Of a stretch of DNA of 64,000 nt, positions 23,187 to 35,991 are shown in pieces. The stretch comes from Ephemerocybe angulata (lineage: Eukaryota > Basidiomycota > Agaricomycetes > Agaricales > Psathyrellaceae): NCBI GenBank assembly GCA_013368325.1, contig JAACJK010000163.1, positions 2,480,001-2,544,000 of the forward strand. Direction: 5' to 3'. A program made the position numbers and the translations under genes. A model generated the notes under the pieces. It did not search any database. It worked only from the letters and a program-made list of their open reading frames with translations, and was not told the DNA's origin. Within the stretch, counting starts at the first letter, position 1; each line of letters opens with the position of its first letter.

Positions 23187-25522
23187 TTACTTCCTGATCT
23201 GCACAACAGTCGCCATCTTGATTCCCCAACTATCTTTATCCAGTTTGCTAAGCTTCTCTAACTCCTTCATTTCAGCTTCAGTAGGCGGAGTAGGGCCATC
23301 CCCTCTGAAATCCTTCAGGCGTTTGAACGGCGAGGTCGGCTGCGCGAGGCAGAGGAAGTTGGCCGGAGAGCATGATAGGAAGAGTTTGAAGAACCCGACG
23401 TCTTTAGTTCGATCTCCTTCAAAGTAGAATTGCCATGGGTCTACACCTCCGCTCCCGTACCCGACTGAGAGCTGGGAGTGAGGTAACAAAGGGGCATCTA
23501 CAGCTCCCGACCCTGCTCCTTTGGCAGCCAGAGCCCACGGCGCTGCAACAACGTTAGCTCGAGCCCATTGCATATAATAGTGACTGCTTACTGATCGTCA
23601 ACTCCGTTGGGTCGAAGTAGAAGAGATACGGATACACAGCGATATCACTGTCGTTATACAGAGTCATGCCCAGATAACTTGGGTCGCCTTCGTCTGGATC
23701 AGGTACTTCCACCTCCGTTGGCTCGCTCAAGAGCAAGTTCGAGCCCTTGGGATGGAAATTGTCGCCATCCCAATCGCCATCGGCAGGCTCAAGGTAGTGT
23801 AGCTCCATACGGACCAGGGGAAACTCATCCTGCCCCTTCCTCTTCAAGTGGTAATTGAAGTTCCTCCACGCTCCGATGATGGTCTGGATCTCCCCTGGAC
23901 TGTCACGCTTCAACGCCCAGGGGAACCTGCTGGGTATATGGGCGGTAATATCTGGGTCGGTCCGGTCGAGATGCACGTCGTTCTCGCCGTCGGGAGTGAG
24001 AATCAGGGCGGCTTTCTCTGGGCTGTCTACGAGGTTAAACGCGATCAGTTGGCCGTTCCTGGCCCCGTGGACTGAGCGGAGAAGGGGGATATCTGTGCAG
24101 TATATAGCTGGAGGGTCGATGCGCCAGTCGATCCTGCGGGCATAGAAGACGGCAGGAAGGCTTGTAGGGGCCTTTTGTCCCGGAAGACGTTGGAGAACGG
24201 TCGACGTTGTGCCCACAAATGCAGCGATCATGACCCCGATCGGCGGCTTTGAGCTTTTCTGACCCTCAGGTGGAACGCGTTCGTGGATTGAGAACCGCTC
24301 TCCGAGCGCAATTCCTTCAGCCAAGCCAGCCAACATAGTAAAGACTTCGGGGATAGGCTGGTCGTTATTATCCAAGCTGATTGTCTTGCAGGCAATATAC
24401 GAAGGGTCCAATCGACCACCTTTCGGGTTGAAGAGAGGGCGGTCGGCGTTCAACCCTAGGCAATGCGGAGTTTGCCTTCCATGACCGTTAGCGAGGCGCG
24501 AGAGGGACTGAAAAACAGCTCACCACACAGGCATTTGGAGATTATCCATCATAGAGTTGTACGTGTGCTCCCTAAAGTTCTTGTCCTCGGTGAGGAACTT
24601 GAGGATAGCCTTGGTGAACATCCCGCGACCTTCACGTTCGTATGCCTTTCTGTCCCTCCGGCATGCCGCGAGAAGGACGTGAGAGTGGTTGGACATACCA
24701 CCAAAGCCCGGGGCGATGACAACAGCTCTCGTGGACTCTGATGCTGCTTCAGTGTTTACCCCTTCGTTCGTAGAGGGTACGAAGATAGGGTGGGACATCG
24801 TCTTTGAGGAGATGCGAGGGGGCTCGGGGATGGAGCGAGGTATGTACATGGGGTCGTCTTCCGCGCGACTCATCCCAGCGGAGCAGCAGCAATCCAGGAT
24901 CAGAGTCTTCGAGAATACACCAACAATTAGGCGACTGAACAACGGTGAGGGCGGTGGTTATGTGACTCACGATATTGTTACCCCTCGTCCTCGAAGCAGC
25001 CAACGAGTTCAGTAAAGAAGCTACAGTTCTATCCAAGATGCCCTCCACATAGTCCTCTTCCTCTCCAAGGATGGGCATCCCGAGATCGCTGGGGCACAGC
25101 ATCTCGATCATGTCCGAATCCACAGCCCAAGCCTCCCACCCGGACGGACGCTGTGCTCTCGCCCCATGCCCAGCGTAGAACACGATGATGCATGGGTTGA
25201 TGGTGTCCTTCGTTATTTCATCCAGCTTGTGGAAGCCATCCAGCATCTCCTTGCGAGTTGCGTTGCGGAGACTGATGATATTGTCCGGGCTTGCCTGCAG
25301 GTGTTCGAGGACGTACTTCTCCATGTCGTCGGCATCGGCGACTGCGCCGTGCAGGTTCTTGTACTGCGGGTTCTGGTACTCGTTTATCCCGATAATGAGG
25401 GCATAGACACCACCCTGGACATCTTCGTTCGGTTGTTCATCCACTGGTGGTGGTATCTAGGTTGGTCGCAGGACATGGGGGTCAGCAAGCAAGCTGAGGT
25501 GGTGCCGCATGTCGCTTACCAT
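23187..25522 (-). CDS. Caspase-like (metacaspase, peptidase C14) protein
   Basis: Cysteine peptidase with a caspase fold. The N-terminal domain has GGVYALIIGINEYQ, the catalytic His in IVFYAGHGARA and the catalytic Cys in TLILDCCCSAGMSR. About 400 further residues follow, including RPLFNPKGGRL, RRIDWRIDPPAIYC, YFDPTELTITPWALA and SVGYGSGGVDPWQFYF. I do not recognise that part, and it is not the p10 layout of classic type I metacaspases. Three introns inside the gene keep frame. No ATG opens the main exon. The simplest start is the ATG at 25520-25522, which ends exon 1 and is joined through a GT-AG intron to IPPPVDEQPNEDV. An alternative starts at 25674 and needs a 26 nt intron. Mushroom genomes often carry many paralogs of this type. 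Confidence 0.85.
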
Positions 25523-25944
25523 TTCGGTTGATCCGTTCTGATGTGCAGGGTCTGTGGGTCCGTGTCGATCCTCGGCGGGTTTCTGAAAGAGATTGGAGAG
25601 TACGGTACAGAGATATCCTTAGATCGAGGAGTGATAGAGGTTGTGGTTGCTGAAAGCAAGGCATCGATGGCCATGGTACTATTTAGGCGTTGCTGGAGCT
25701 GCACTGCCTTTGGGCGCTAATTAACGCTATGAATGGAACCAGGTCAGAGGGTTTCTCCGACGACTCGGACAAACACTGGCTTCATGGCTGCCTCGTAGAT
25801 GGTAGCATAAGGCTTGGCCCTTCACATAGTACCTTCCCCCATTCCAAGGAGTCAGACGCTTCCACAACTCGTGCTCTTCATCCAATTGCAAAACGCCTTG
25901 GGCGTACTATACAATCAGTGAGGCCAATACGATGCCCGGATGAC
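25523..25944. other. Intergenic upstream of the caspase-like gene
   Basis: No independent gene is seen. It may hold an upstream exon of the caspase-like gene (ATG at 25674, minus strand). Confidence 0.35.
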
Positions 25945-26561
25945 TCATCCTGTCTCCCCCAATTCAATCTTGCCCGCCCATTCTCTGTTTGAAATGGCCG
26001 CAGCTCTTTTGAAGTATCCATCGATGGCATCGAATGAAGCATCCACCTTCTTCCGTACTCCTCTTGAAGGGCTTCATCCTGGAGGAACTGCTCAAGGGCA
26101 TCTTGACGTACCGCTCAAGCAGCGCCGTAGCTTTCGCAGCGCTCCCGTCGTTGATAAACGCAAGGCTAGGTTCAACAAACGGATAAAGGTGCGCCATAAT
26201 GCTGGTGTTGATCGACACACCCGGCCTATGGCGGCGACCCTCGACTCCTTCACCCCAAAGACCTTCGGCGTGTCGACATAAGCTCTATCGAGATAGTTGA
26301 AAATCTTGTATATCGGAGATCCATCGGGCTTTGTGTCGTCACTGGGAGGCCAAGCTCTTTGACGCGTTGCTCGATCTCTGTGTCTTTGGTGAAGATACTT
26401 TGGTGCGGAAGACCTTTATAGTTAAGAGCGACCCTGAAGTACGCGTTGTATTAATGATCACATTTAATTTCCTTCCTGAGGTTGGTACACCTGACTCTCA
26501 GTCCGAACAGTGAGATGGCCTTCCCGGTGATATTGGTATCGACGTCGTAGCGAGTGATCAT
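25945..26561 (-). pseudogene. Decayed glutathione S-transferase
   Basis: Fragments of a fungal GST are in order on the minus strand but in different frames. The start MITRYDVDTN at 26561 resembles the beginning of fungal etherase-type GSTs. VALNYKGLPHQ lies near 26430 and KPDGSPIYK at about 26305-26331. YLDRAYVDTPKVFG is near 26245-26290. SINTSIMAHLYPFVEPSLAFINDGS lies near 26215-26140 in blocks. VDASFDAIDGYF, near 26050, is typical of the C-terminal helical domain. Going from LGLPVTT to KPDGSP needs a shift of one base with no canonical intron, and further shifts follow. I infer a pseudogene; sequencing errors are the alternative. Confidence 0.6.
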
Positions 26562-27261
26562 TGCGAAGGTCTCCTCGAAAGAGTCTAATATGAGTGCTTA
26601 GGATGATTTGACTGGCACCTGTATTTAAATGCTTGTACCCCAGCCCACTGTCTAGTGCCTAACTTGGAGATGGTACGCAGCAACTATGCAGTCAAGATTA
26701 CCAAGCGAGTCGTGGGGGATGGACTAAACATAAGCACCTTCCGCTGCGCAAGACGTCCGTACAGAGTAATCGGGTATTTCATGTAGGAATCTGTGTCGAT
26801 CTAGCTGCACGGAAGTCAGTGAAGTTAGCCGAGAGTCAGAGCGCTTATATAGGCGCTCGTTCAGAGCACTAGGTTAGCCAATGGATGTCCTACCTAGAGA
26901 GACAAGGTTTTGAGATGATATCTTCCTGCGAATGAGAACATACGTGCCGATGCCAGAAAGAGTACAACCCACAACTTCCTATTGGCTATGGAGGATTCAC
27001 CTCGAACGCCGTGAAACCTGGCAGAAACCACGATATTTCGCAGTCAGCGGGAGACGAGTAACATATCTGCTGTATAACGATGCGCATGCTGAGGTATTTG
27101 CTATAGATGATACATTAGTAGTACAAAATTAAGCCATAACAGAAAACATTGCGGATGGATAGCAGAAGGTCAAAGTGGCGTCTATGAGAAGCGGTTCGGG
27201 GTCGATACGTGTATTAGTGAGACCCTGCTAGAAAACTCAAAAGCCAAGAAAGAAAGCGCAT
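26562..27261. other. Intergenic, GST remnant to Lon
   Basis: No gene is supported. An AGCGCTTA-type motif occurs near 26847. A short open frame at 26932-27132 has no recognisable features. Confidence 0.35.
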
Positions 27262-30200
27262 TCAGAGGCGACTTTCAAGGAGAACGTCCCTCCTACCATG
27301 CACGCTCCCCATCTCGCCTCTCCAACCCAAAGCGCCTTTCCCAAACGCCGCTTCGAGCGCCTCCTTAACCGTTTTTGCAAACACGAACTGCATCTCGTTG
27401 CGAATCTCCAGCGGCACATCATGCTCCACATCCTTCCTATTTGCATAGGGGAGGATCACCTTGGTCATGTGTGCACGATGCGCACCAAGCACCTGAAAAG
27501 ACACATATTTACGTCTGAACACGCGCCGCACAGAGCGCAAGGAAACGCACCTTCTCCTTTATCCCACCAACAGGCGTGACCCTGCCCCTGAGCGTAATCT
27601 CACCCGTCATCGCGATGTTGGAAGGCACGCAAGCACCCGTCAGCAGCGACACGAGTGCACACGTCTACATGCCAAGCCGCGCGGTCAGCATCAAAGGAAG
27701 ACTAAAGAGTACACCTATAAAGAGAATCTGAACGCACCATCGCAACCCCGGCACTTGGCCCATCCTTCTTCTGCGCCCCAGCAGGCAAGTGAAGATGGAT
27801 ATCCACACCTCCCTCCTTTGATCCCAGCCCAAGCCCTCTCCCGACTTTCAACACATCCTCCATAGGCCCATCGACCATCCCAAGCTCCCACGCATATCGC
27901 TTCACCCAGCTCAGCGCCAGCTCTCCGCTCTCCTTGATCACATCGCCCAGGCTGCCAGTGAGCTTCAGCTTCCCCGTCCCAGGTACAGCGATCGTCTCGA
28001 CGGGCATCACCCCGCCCTCGCCGGCGCCCGTAACGACAAGCCCGTACACCAGCCCTCTCCTCGGCTCACGCTCCATCTCTGACTCGTCGTAGCGCGAGAT
28101 CCCCAGCATCTGTTCCAAGTCAGATTCAAGCACCGTCCGGCGGTATGTCGGAGCCGCGGTGGTGGGGTTGCCGCTGTTATCCGTATCGACGCCTGGCAGT
28201 GATTCGGAGTGAGTTTGGAGGAAGTCGTTGGGATCGCCGCCCTTGTCCAGGTATTCGGCCCACTCGACTGCTTTGAAGCGCACCACGGATCCGATAGCCC
28301 TCTCGAGGCTGCGAACTCCTGCTTCGCTTGTATACCTGCAGAAGCGTTGAGATTCGGGTGCAGAGGTCAACGATGGATGATAGCACATACCGAGTTGCTA
28401 TGTGCAAGAGCGCAGGTTCGGTGATCGTGATGTGTTCAGGTTCCAGGCCGTTGGCGCTGAGCTGCTTAGGCAGAAGGAATCGGCGAGCGATATGCATCTT
28501 CTCGTCATAAGTGTAGCCTTGTTACAAGGGAGTAAGGGAACCGCACGTGTAAGTGTTGGATCGTTAAACTCACCACTTAACTGAATAACCTCAGTTCGGT
28601 CAAGGAGGGGGGTGGATATGGTGTCCAGAGTGTTGGCGGTACAGATAAACAGAACTTGGCTCAGGTCGATCGGCACATTGACGTAGTGGTCCTGCAGATG
28701 GAATCATGCATCAGGGTCTACGCTCCGTGAATACGAGCAGCCCAACAAAACTTACATTAAAGTTCCAGTTTTGCTCAGGGTCCAAAACTTCGAGAAGGGC
28801 AGCGCCGGGATCGCCGTGGAAGTTACTCTGGCCAATCTTGTCGATTTCATCAAGGAGAATGACTGGATCAGGACGGCCGGCCTTGCGGAGTGCTTGGACA
28901 ATGAGCCCAGGACCACTGGCGACATAAGTTCGTCTGTGGCCCCTAATTTCAGCCTCGTCACGGACACCACCAAGAGAGATACGTTGGAAAGGTCGACCCA
29001 GAGATTTGGCTATGCTCTGCCCGAGAGAAGTTTTACCAGTACCAGGGGGACCGACGAAAAGCAGGATAGGACCGCGAATGCCCTTTCCTCTTCTGGGAGC
29101 TGAAGGTACTGAAGCAGGGACCTTGGGGGACTGTTGCCCCTTCTCCTTCTCGTAGAGTGCGAGTTCCTTCCCATCCCCGCCCGTCTTGGCATCGGGTTTG
29201 GAGGCTTGGATTGCCAATACTTCCTGTTGCTCCCTCTCCTCCTTCAACTTCTCCTTCTCCATGTTCATTTCCTTCAGGCGGACGACAGCCAAGTACTCGA
29301 TCAAACGTTTCTTGATCTTCTCGAGACCGAAATGATCAGAGTCTAGCTGCTCCCTGGCGTGGGTCAAGAAACTTCGGTCCTTGAGGTCAAGCGTGCCGAT
29401 CGAGCCTGAAGATGAGAGGGAGGAAAGACTAGTCGCCGAGTCGGTGAATGGTAAAGAGGTCGAATTTGGCCACGGGACGGAGGTCAGCCACTCCAGCTAT
29501 GTTTTGATGGGTCAGTAAACCAGACACCATTCTCATGGAGAAATGCGAAGAACATACATATGTTCTGATCACGCCGTTCTCGACGCTTCCCTGCGGAATT
29601 CGCTTTAATCTTCTCCACTCCCTGACGCCCATCTTGCGCTCCTCGCTACCAACAGCCATCGCTTCAATACGCCTCTTAAGGTCAGCGAGATCATCGGCTT
29701 CGTGCTGCTCATCATCATCTAACTCGCTTCCTGACGATTTCTCTGCTCTTCTGTTAGCCATGATCGGTCCTGAGGGCAGAAGGGGGTTCGTGGCATTACC
29801 AGAAGAGTTGCTGTCGCTATTGGGATTCCCTGAACGGTGCAGCGCCTGGAGCTCGCGCTGGATCGCTGCGAGCTGCTGCCTAAGGAAGAACTCCTTCTGT
29901 TGCTTTGATAGGCTTTCGTCAACCGCACTGGCGATCTTCCGGGACACCTCCGAAATGGAAGCTTGTTTGAGGAAGATTGCGGTAGCGGTCTGTAACCGAG
30001 CTTCGGCATCGGGGGTAGATAAGATGGCTAGAATTTCGAGGGTTTGTAATGGTGCGGTGGGTGAGTTAAACGGGGTGCAGTGTGGGCCAGGTGATGACGT
30101 ACCCAGTCTGTCTGCATACTCGCTGTTGATGGTCCCGATGAGAACGTCTGCCATCCACGGTGCGCGGGCATCCTGGATGTCGTCGAGCATGCCCAGGATT

Positions 30201-30820
30201 TTCGCGTATCCTTCCTTACGGCTCATTTGCACCGAGTCTCTACTGAGTCGTTCGAGCAGCCGGCCGGCAGCTTGCTTGAACCGTTCCACGGCCTCTTTCG
30301 ACGGGATCTTCTCCTGTGGTGGGTACTCGACATCACGTAGCGGAAGTGAGGTTGTCACAGTCTGAAACGTTAGCGGTGTCTTGGACTTGGAGGGGCCGAG
30401 AAGTCTGACTCGGGTGAGCCCATGCAGAGACACTAGATAGGGTTGTGGTGGATTGCTCCGAGGCGCTGTAGGTGGTCGCACGAGCCGAAGTACGCGTGAC
30501 GCAGTACCCCACTCCGCCAATGGCAAAGAGTCGGAGACAGGTGTAGCCTTGTCTTCTGTATTCGTGGACTTGGACTCGTCCTCCAGCCCATCGGACGGGT
30601 GTATGGGAAGTAGTAGACCCCGTTCATTGGTGATGTCCCCGTTCGCCGGCGCCGGCACCGTCAGAGGAATTGCCGCAACTATAGGTAGCGCATCGCTCTC
30701 TTCTATGAGCGCCAGTAGCTGTTCTCCAAGTGCTTTCGATACTGGGATGGTGATCCTCGCCGACGGCAGTAGGACGAGGGGGTGGAGTAACGCAAGCAGC
30801 GGGAGTCGTGTGGTGGCCAT
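27262..30820 (-). CDS. LONP2: Peroxisomal Lon protease (ATP-dependent)
   Basis: ATP-dependent serine protease for protein quality control in peroxisomes. The start is [20 protein letters not shown], then the substrate-binding LON N-domain ([15 protein letters not shown]) and a helical stretch ([14 protein letters not shown]). The AAA+ module has Walker [32 protein letters not shown] and Walker [12 protein letters not shown]. The C-terminal protease domain has the catalytic Ser in [11 protein letters not shown] and the Lys in [14 protein letters not shown], the latter spanning an intron. The last residues are ESRL; SRL is a peroxisomal targeting signal type 1, and no mitochondrial leader is seen, which separates it from PIM1/LONP1. 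About seven introns keep frame. A Ser/Asn-rich and acidic insert lies between the N-domain and the AAA+ module. Confidence 0.93.
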
Positions 30821-32610
30821 CGTGGATTAGAATCTGGGGCAGCGCTTGGTAGAAATACAGAGGATATGATACAGAGAGAGCCAGGATCCAGGAGAAAGTG
30901 GTAGACCGTGGAGAAGGCGTGAAATGAAACGTCCGGGCCTCAAAAGCGCCTCAAACCCTCCTGTCCTTCCCCAGACTCCACGTGATATTCCGGCCTTGCC
31001 GGCAATCAACACCCATCATGCCCAGTTTATCCGCCGCCACCGGCAACTTAGACGCCATCCTCCTGCCACTAGCCTCATTCGCCCAACGTCACTACAGCGA
31101 TTCTCGGTACCCTAACACCACATTCAGGGCTCGTGGGCAGAGTGAAAGCTGTCGATATGCCTTGCGGATACCTTCTCGCTCACCCATGCCTGACAGCTGG
31201 CTCCGTGTCGGAACAAAAGAATCATTGAGTAGAGTCCGGACTTGCCAATTTCCGTGGACATCGAATTTGACAATATTTCGGCCTTCGTCTAAGGGTAGCG
31301 GGGCCAGGTGTAAAATTCCGGATCCTAAAGATGGCGCCGCGAGCGTCTCCAATAGCCAGTGCTATCTCTCACTCTGAGGGCCGACATTACTGTAAGATCG
31401 TGGGATGGCCGTAAGTCATACAAGAAGAAACGCTGCGCAATAAAAATGGCCAGTCAAACAGAACTCATCCGGCGAATCCCCTTTCGACTTCATAAGCGCT
31501 GACAACAGGCGGTGGGGATTTCCCGCTGCCTCTCTTCATGTGTTGCCTGGCGACAAAGCACCGCCAAAGACACGCCTTCAATGCCAGCCTTGACTCTGCT
31601 CAGTAACAGCGTTGTAGGAAGGCGCTTGTGGTGCCTTAGCGGCCCTTGAGGATATCGTGCCTGAATCCCTACTGTACCACCCTGATTGCATGAATAAGCG
31701 CCCACCGCCAACATATGATTTGGCGACTGGAAATGGGGTATCTCCATGAGTGGAACACATAAGAACCTTCTCCAGATTTCCACCTCATCTCCACACAGCT
31801 CTCATTCTCCGTGGCCTTGTCTGTAACATCGGTCTCGCCAGGCCATCCCCCGGCCGTCGTTCGGCCTCGACCTCGAATGAGGGACGGACGGAACCTCCCG
31901 AGATTAATTCCCACGACATGATTTGTGTATGGCGGTGCTCCAACTGTGCTTGGACCTCTGCCTTAACCGGCTTCCGCTGGGGACCACCTTTTCCAGGAAT
32001 CTTCAATCTTTCTTCGTTTCTATGATGCAGAGCTTCGCTTCCAAAGACGCAAATCTATCGTACACACTGCGACTCGCTTAAGAGCTCTTCCAGTCGTTAT
32101 TCAGCCGGGATTCCGACATGACTGGCTGATTATGCCTACAACTTGGGGAGTGTTGGAAGAGAATTGTAAGGCATCACAAGGGACCGCACGGTATGTCACC
32201 TCAGGTCTTTCACTCATTAAGCGCCCTTCTGACCAGTCCCAGGGACCTTGATGTAGGTCTTCCGGTCGTGCGTGCGGTGGACATTGGCACCGCTTGGCGT
32301 CTATGTCGTTCAAGAGATGACATACTGCTTTGGTTGACGTACTTAGGGCTATGCACTGAGCTCTCACGATATAACTCTCTCTTTTGCCTCGTGTCAACCG
32401 CCTGCTGCTCGTCGGTCGACTTATCTCGCAACACATCTGGGAGAGGAACACCCGAAATGCTTTCTTTCGGCCTCCCCCCTCTCCGAAGCAGCCCTCTCGA
32501 CCACGGCAACTCCAATGCAGAGACTGGGCCATCTTCACAACCGGGTGCAGTGACTGGCAAATGTCAGGAATGTACACGGGTGCGCTAATACGATACCGTT
32601 AGGAGGTTTC
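30821..32610. other. 1.8 kb intergenic, Lon to kinase
   Basis: No confident gene. A candidate begins at ATG 31018 (MPSLSAATGNLDAILLPLA) and would reach a stop at 31228 only if a 21 nt GT-AG segment were removed, so I do not call it. Two TAAGCGCCC 9-mers lie at 31695-31703 and 32218-32226. Confidence 0.35.
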
Positions 32611-35600
32611 ATGTTTGTCGGACCGTACTCGTTTGAGGCCCGAGTTTCGAGCCAGGAGGATTTCCCGGAGCCATTGGAGAATATGGCTTTGGGAACCCAA
32701 AGGGAAGCACGGGATGGAGGCAAAAGTGGGAATATGCTTGGATCCAACGAATATCGTGGTTACTGGGATATGCCCGTCAACGATGCAGTATCCCTTTGGA
32801 CTGAGTCTACCGACCCATTTTCACCATTTTCACTGCCCACACTGTCCAAGCAGGCGCTAATACAAACCACACATGACATCGTCAGAGCAGCATTGAAGGA
32901 TGGTTCATTTCAGTGGGTGTTGCTGCTGCATACAGGGTATTCCACGGAGCTAATGGGCATGTGTATTCACAGCGCTTTAACCCACAAACAGATCCGAATA
33001 GGGGTCGAGAAAAGGCTGGGGCTCGAAGGAGGGGTTGCATCCGCCCCTGAAAATAGGGTCATCGTTAAAGAAGCTGTTGAGCATGCCTTGGTGCGTCAAA
33101 GTCGCGTGCCTACTAACGTATATGGGTGGCTGACGTTCTTCTAGTCTGAATTTCCCAACCGTGGAGGAATCGTTACGAATAAACCCCTCTCAACATCATC
33201 TCTCCAGACTCCATCGAAACCTGTGCACGGGCAGATCGCCACCAATGACATTGAAGATGACCCGCCCTCTGGAAGTCTATCACACTTGGCACCATTTCTG
33301 CCAAGGCAGGGCCCAGTCGTCATGACAGTCGACTCAAATCCCTACAGCATACCGACCCTTTTCGCTCAGGATAACTTTGTTCCTCACACACCCCTTCCCA
33401 CCCCTGCTTCCGGTATTAACTATCTGCCACAGCCCAGGCAAGAGTCAGAAGACTTCAACCCATACCCGTCTCCTCATCAGCCCCCCTCCACCGAGGCCTC
33501 TATCTTGGATGTTCCCCTTTCCAACACGCCTAACCGCACCTCCCTGGGTATGGACGATAAACGCCTTTATGATTGGGTGATTCCTCGCCATGCTTCCTCC
33601 TCCTCCCTCACAGGCCCGCCTCGTGGGATTCATGCATCCAATGCTCGTAACGCCCGTGACTCTCCGGAACACCGCCCCCAGTCGTCTTCTCTTGTACACC
33701 GTCACTTCCCTCCGTATCGAAGCCGGTCAAGGTCTGCAAGCCTGTTCGAAGGAAGATCGGGCGGCTCTGGTCACCGGCGTTTCTCATCGGGCGATCCGTT
33801 TAAGATTGTCCCCAAATTCCTCGCCGAGCCCAGGTCCGCACCTTGTTTGGGGCCATCCGTCGACCAGCCGGTAGTGCTCTCCGGTATCACACGAGGGTAT
33901 GTTCCGGACGACGAGTCGTCGAGTGACGAGTCGGACACCGAGATGAGCGCAACCGGCTCTAACCCCCACAGCGAGGCTGGAATGCGAAGGAGTCCTTCTG
34001 ACTCGGAATTATGGCCTGCTTATCTCTCCTCGCCGTTACCGTTGCGATCCCCTCCCTCTCTTGCCCAAGGAACTGTGCTGCACCAGGGCGATGACGCGAC
34101 GCGGTCTTCAGCACCTCTCCAGACCCATTCTTCTGGTTATCCTGCAATGCCCAACTTGGCCCTGGTTGATGCTGAAACTCAAAAGCAAAAACATTCACTC
34201 GATAATTCAACCAGAGGCGATCCTGACAATCGAGCGGGCTCCAGCCGAGCACTGGTTGTTGATAATTCGACGTCTGCCAAGGATTCCTTCATAGAATCTT
34301 TTGAAATGGCTCTTGAACAAATCTGCGGCCCAGCTTCCTGCGGCCAAGCCTTTCAAATATGGACTCAACTGAAGCCTATCTATTCCTATTCTGATTTGCA
34401 CCGAGTCGCAACCCAGGTTGCAGACGTCTTCCTCTTCATTGCTGTGGACCGAGCCGCTTCGAAAGCTCTCTGTAGACTGGTGGGCCCGCATGCCCAGGTC
34501 ATCCTTGATACCCTACAGATGGTGTGCCTGAGCTTCCCCGTCATGTTATGTTGGCAGAAGTGTTGACGCTCTGGCATACCTAGATTCTAGATACAGGGCC
34601 TTCGCTCTCAAATGAGGAGAACTGTCGCAAACATCTACAGATCCGTTATCTTCTTCTTGGCCTAGCTAAGCGGTCGTGCCAATATCCCAAATGTCTCGTC
34701 TTGTCTGCGATAACTCGCGAAGGAGATCATGCGGTGACGGCAGGCCACTTTGGAGAAATCTGGAAAGGCCGATTCCAGGGAGATCCCGTCTGCGTCAAAG
34801 TCGTTAAAGTGTATGCAAGGTCGGATGTGGACAAATTATTGAAGGTGTGTCCCACCGTTGCCCAACCGGGCGACGTGGCTTTATTCCTGCTATCAGAAAA
34901 TCCCAACTATTCATCCGACAGGCCTTCACCAGGGAGGCGATCTTGTGGAGTCACCTTAGCCACGAGAACGTACTGCCATTCTATGGCATACACAGGCTAG
35001 ACGACATAGCAGGGAGAATGTGCTTGATCTCTCCTTGGATGGAGAATGGGAACATCGGAGAGTACTTACTTCAAAACCCAGAAGCAAAGCGTCCTGTTCT
35101 TGTAAGTCGCTTCTTCCCGCTCTTCCTTTCCATGGTGCCTCACAGTTCACTGATGGCCTCAGGCGAGCGATGTATGCAGCGGGCTTGCGTATCTTCATGC
35201 TCAGGACATTGTTCACGGCGACTTGAAGGGCGTGAGTTCTCGTCTCTCCTACTTGACCTTATCATGGTCACTAAATCTGGGTCTCCCTGCAGGCCAACAT
35301 CCTCGTCACACGAACGGGGCGCGCGTGTGTGGCCGATTTCGGTCTCTCAATCATTGCCGAGAACGAAATCATGAGGTGGACGTCGACCGCCAGTGCTGCG
35401 ACACCAGGAGGCACCGTCCGATGGCAAGCTCCCGAGTTATTCAACCCCGAAGCGGAAGATACAAAATCTTCGAAAATGTCGGACGTATATGCTCTAGGAT
35501 GTGTTTTCTACGAGGTGGGGCCGATAGCAACACTTTTCTATTCCAAGCTCACGCGCCCGTAGATCTTCACGGGAAAAGTCCCCTTCTACGAGGTGCCCCG

Positions 35601-35991
35601 GGAAGCAACGGTAATCTCTTACATACTATTGGGGAGAGCCCCGACAAAACCTGCTCCTGGGAGTGAGCCTTTTTCACAGTGGGGATTAAGCGACGCCATC
35701 TGGACGACATGCATTGAAAGGTGCTGGGAACGTCTTCCTGAAGACAGGCCCCGCCCGTCGGACATCATGGAGTCTTCGGCATTTAATGAAAGGTCAAGTT
35801 CTCTGGCCGAAAGTGCCAAAACAAGTGCTTTCCTCCAAGAAGGGTGGATGACCCCCGCAGAAGTCAGAAATTCTGTCCGGCGCCGTGAGCTCGGATATGG
35901 GGGGAGTTTTCAACCCCTTCTGAATCCGCCCAAAATGCGGCCTAGCATTCTGGGGTTACGCGGTAGCCAATTTTTGCACAACTTTTGGTAG
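32611..35991 (+). CDS. TKL-type protein kinase with long disordered N-terminus
   Basis: Predicted Ser/Thr (tyrosine-kinase-like) protein kinase. Residues 1 to about 600 are mostly disordered, rich in Ser/Pro and with acidic patches (DDESSSDESDTEMS). A helical segment follows (SFIESFEMALEQICGP to RLVGPHAQVILDTLQM). The kinase domain has the glycine loop AGHFGEIWKGRFQGD, the Lys in VCVKVVKVY, AILWSHLSHENVLPFYG and the catalytic loop IVHGDLKGANILV. DFGLS, TVRWQAPELF, SDVYALGCVFYE and ERCWERLPEDRPRPSDIM complete it. HGD replaces the usual HRD, but the catalytic Asp is kept. Introns at about 33091-33143, 34519-34585, 34842-34936 and later keep frame. The tail after RPRPSDIM is not recognised. Confidence 0.87.

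Noticed and set aside
29535..30365. Long plus-strand open frame (276 codons) opposite Lon
   Set aside because: It is the antisense of a well-supported Lon coding exon and has the composition of a shadow frame.
31018..31228. Possible small gene divergent from Lon
   Set aside because: It requires a 21 nt intron, shorter than any other in the window, and the product is not recognised.
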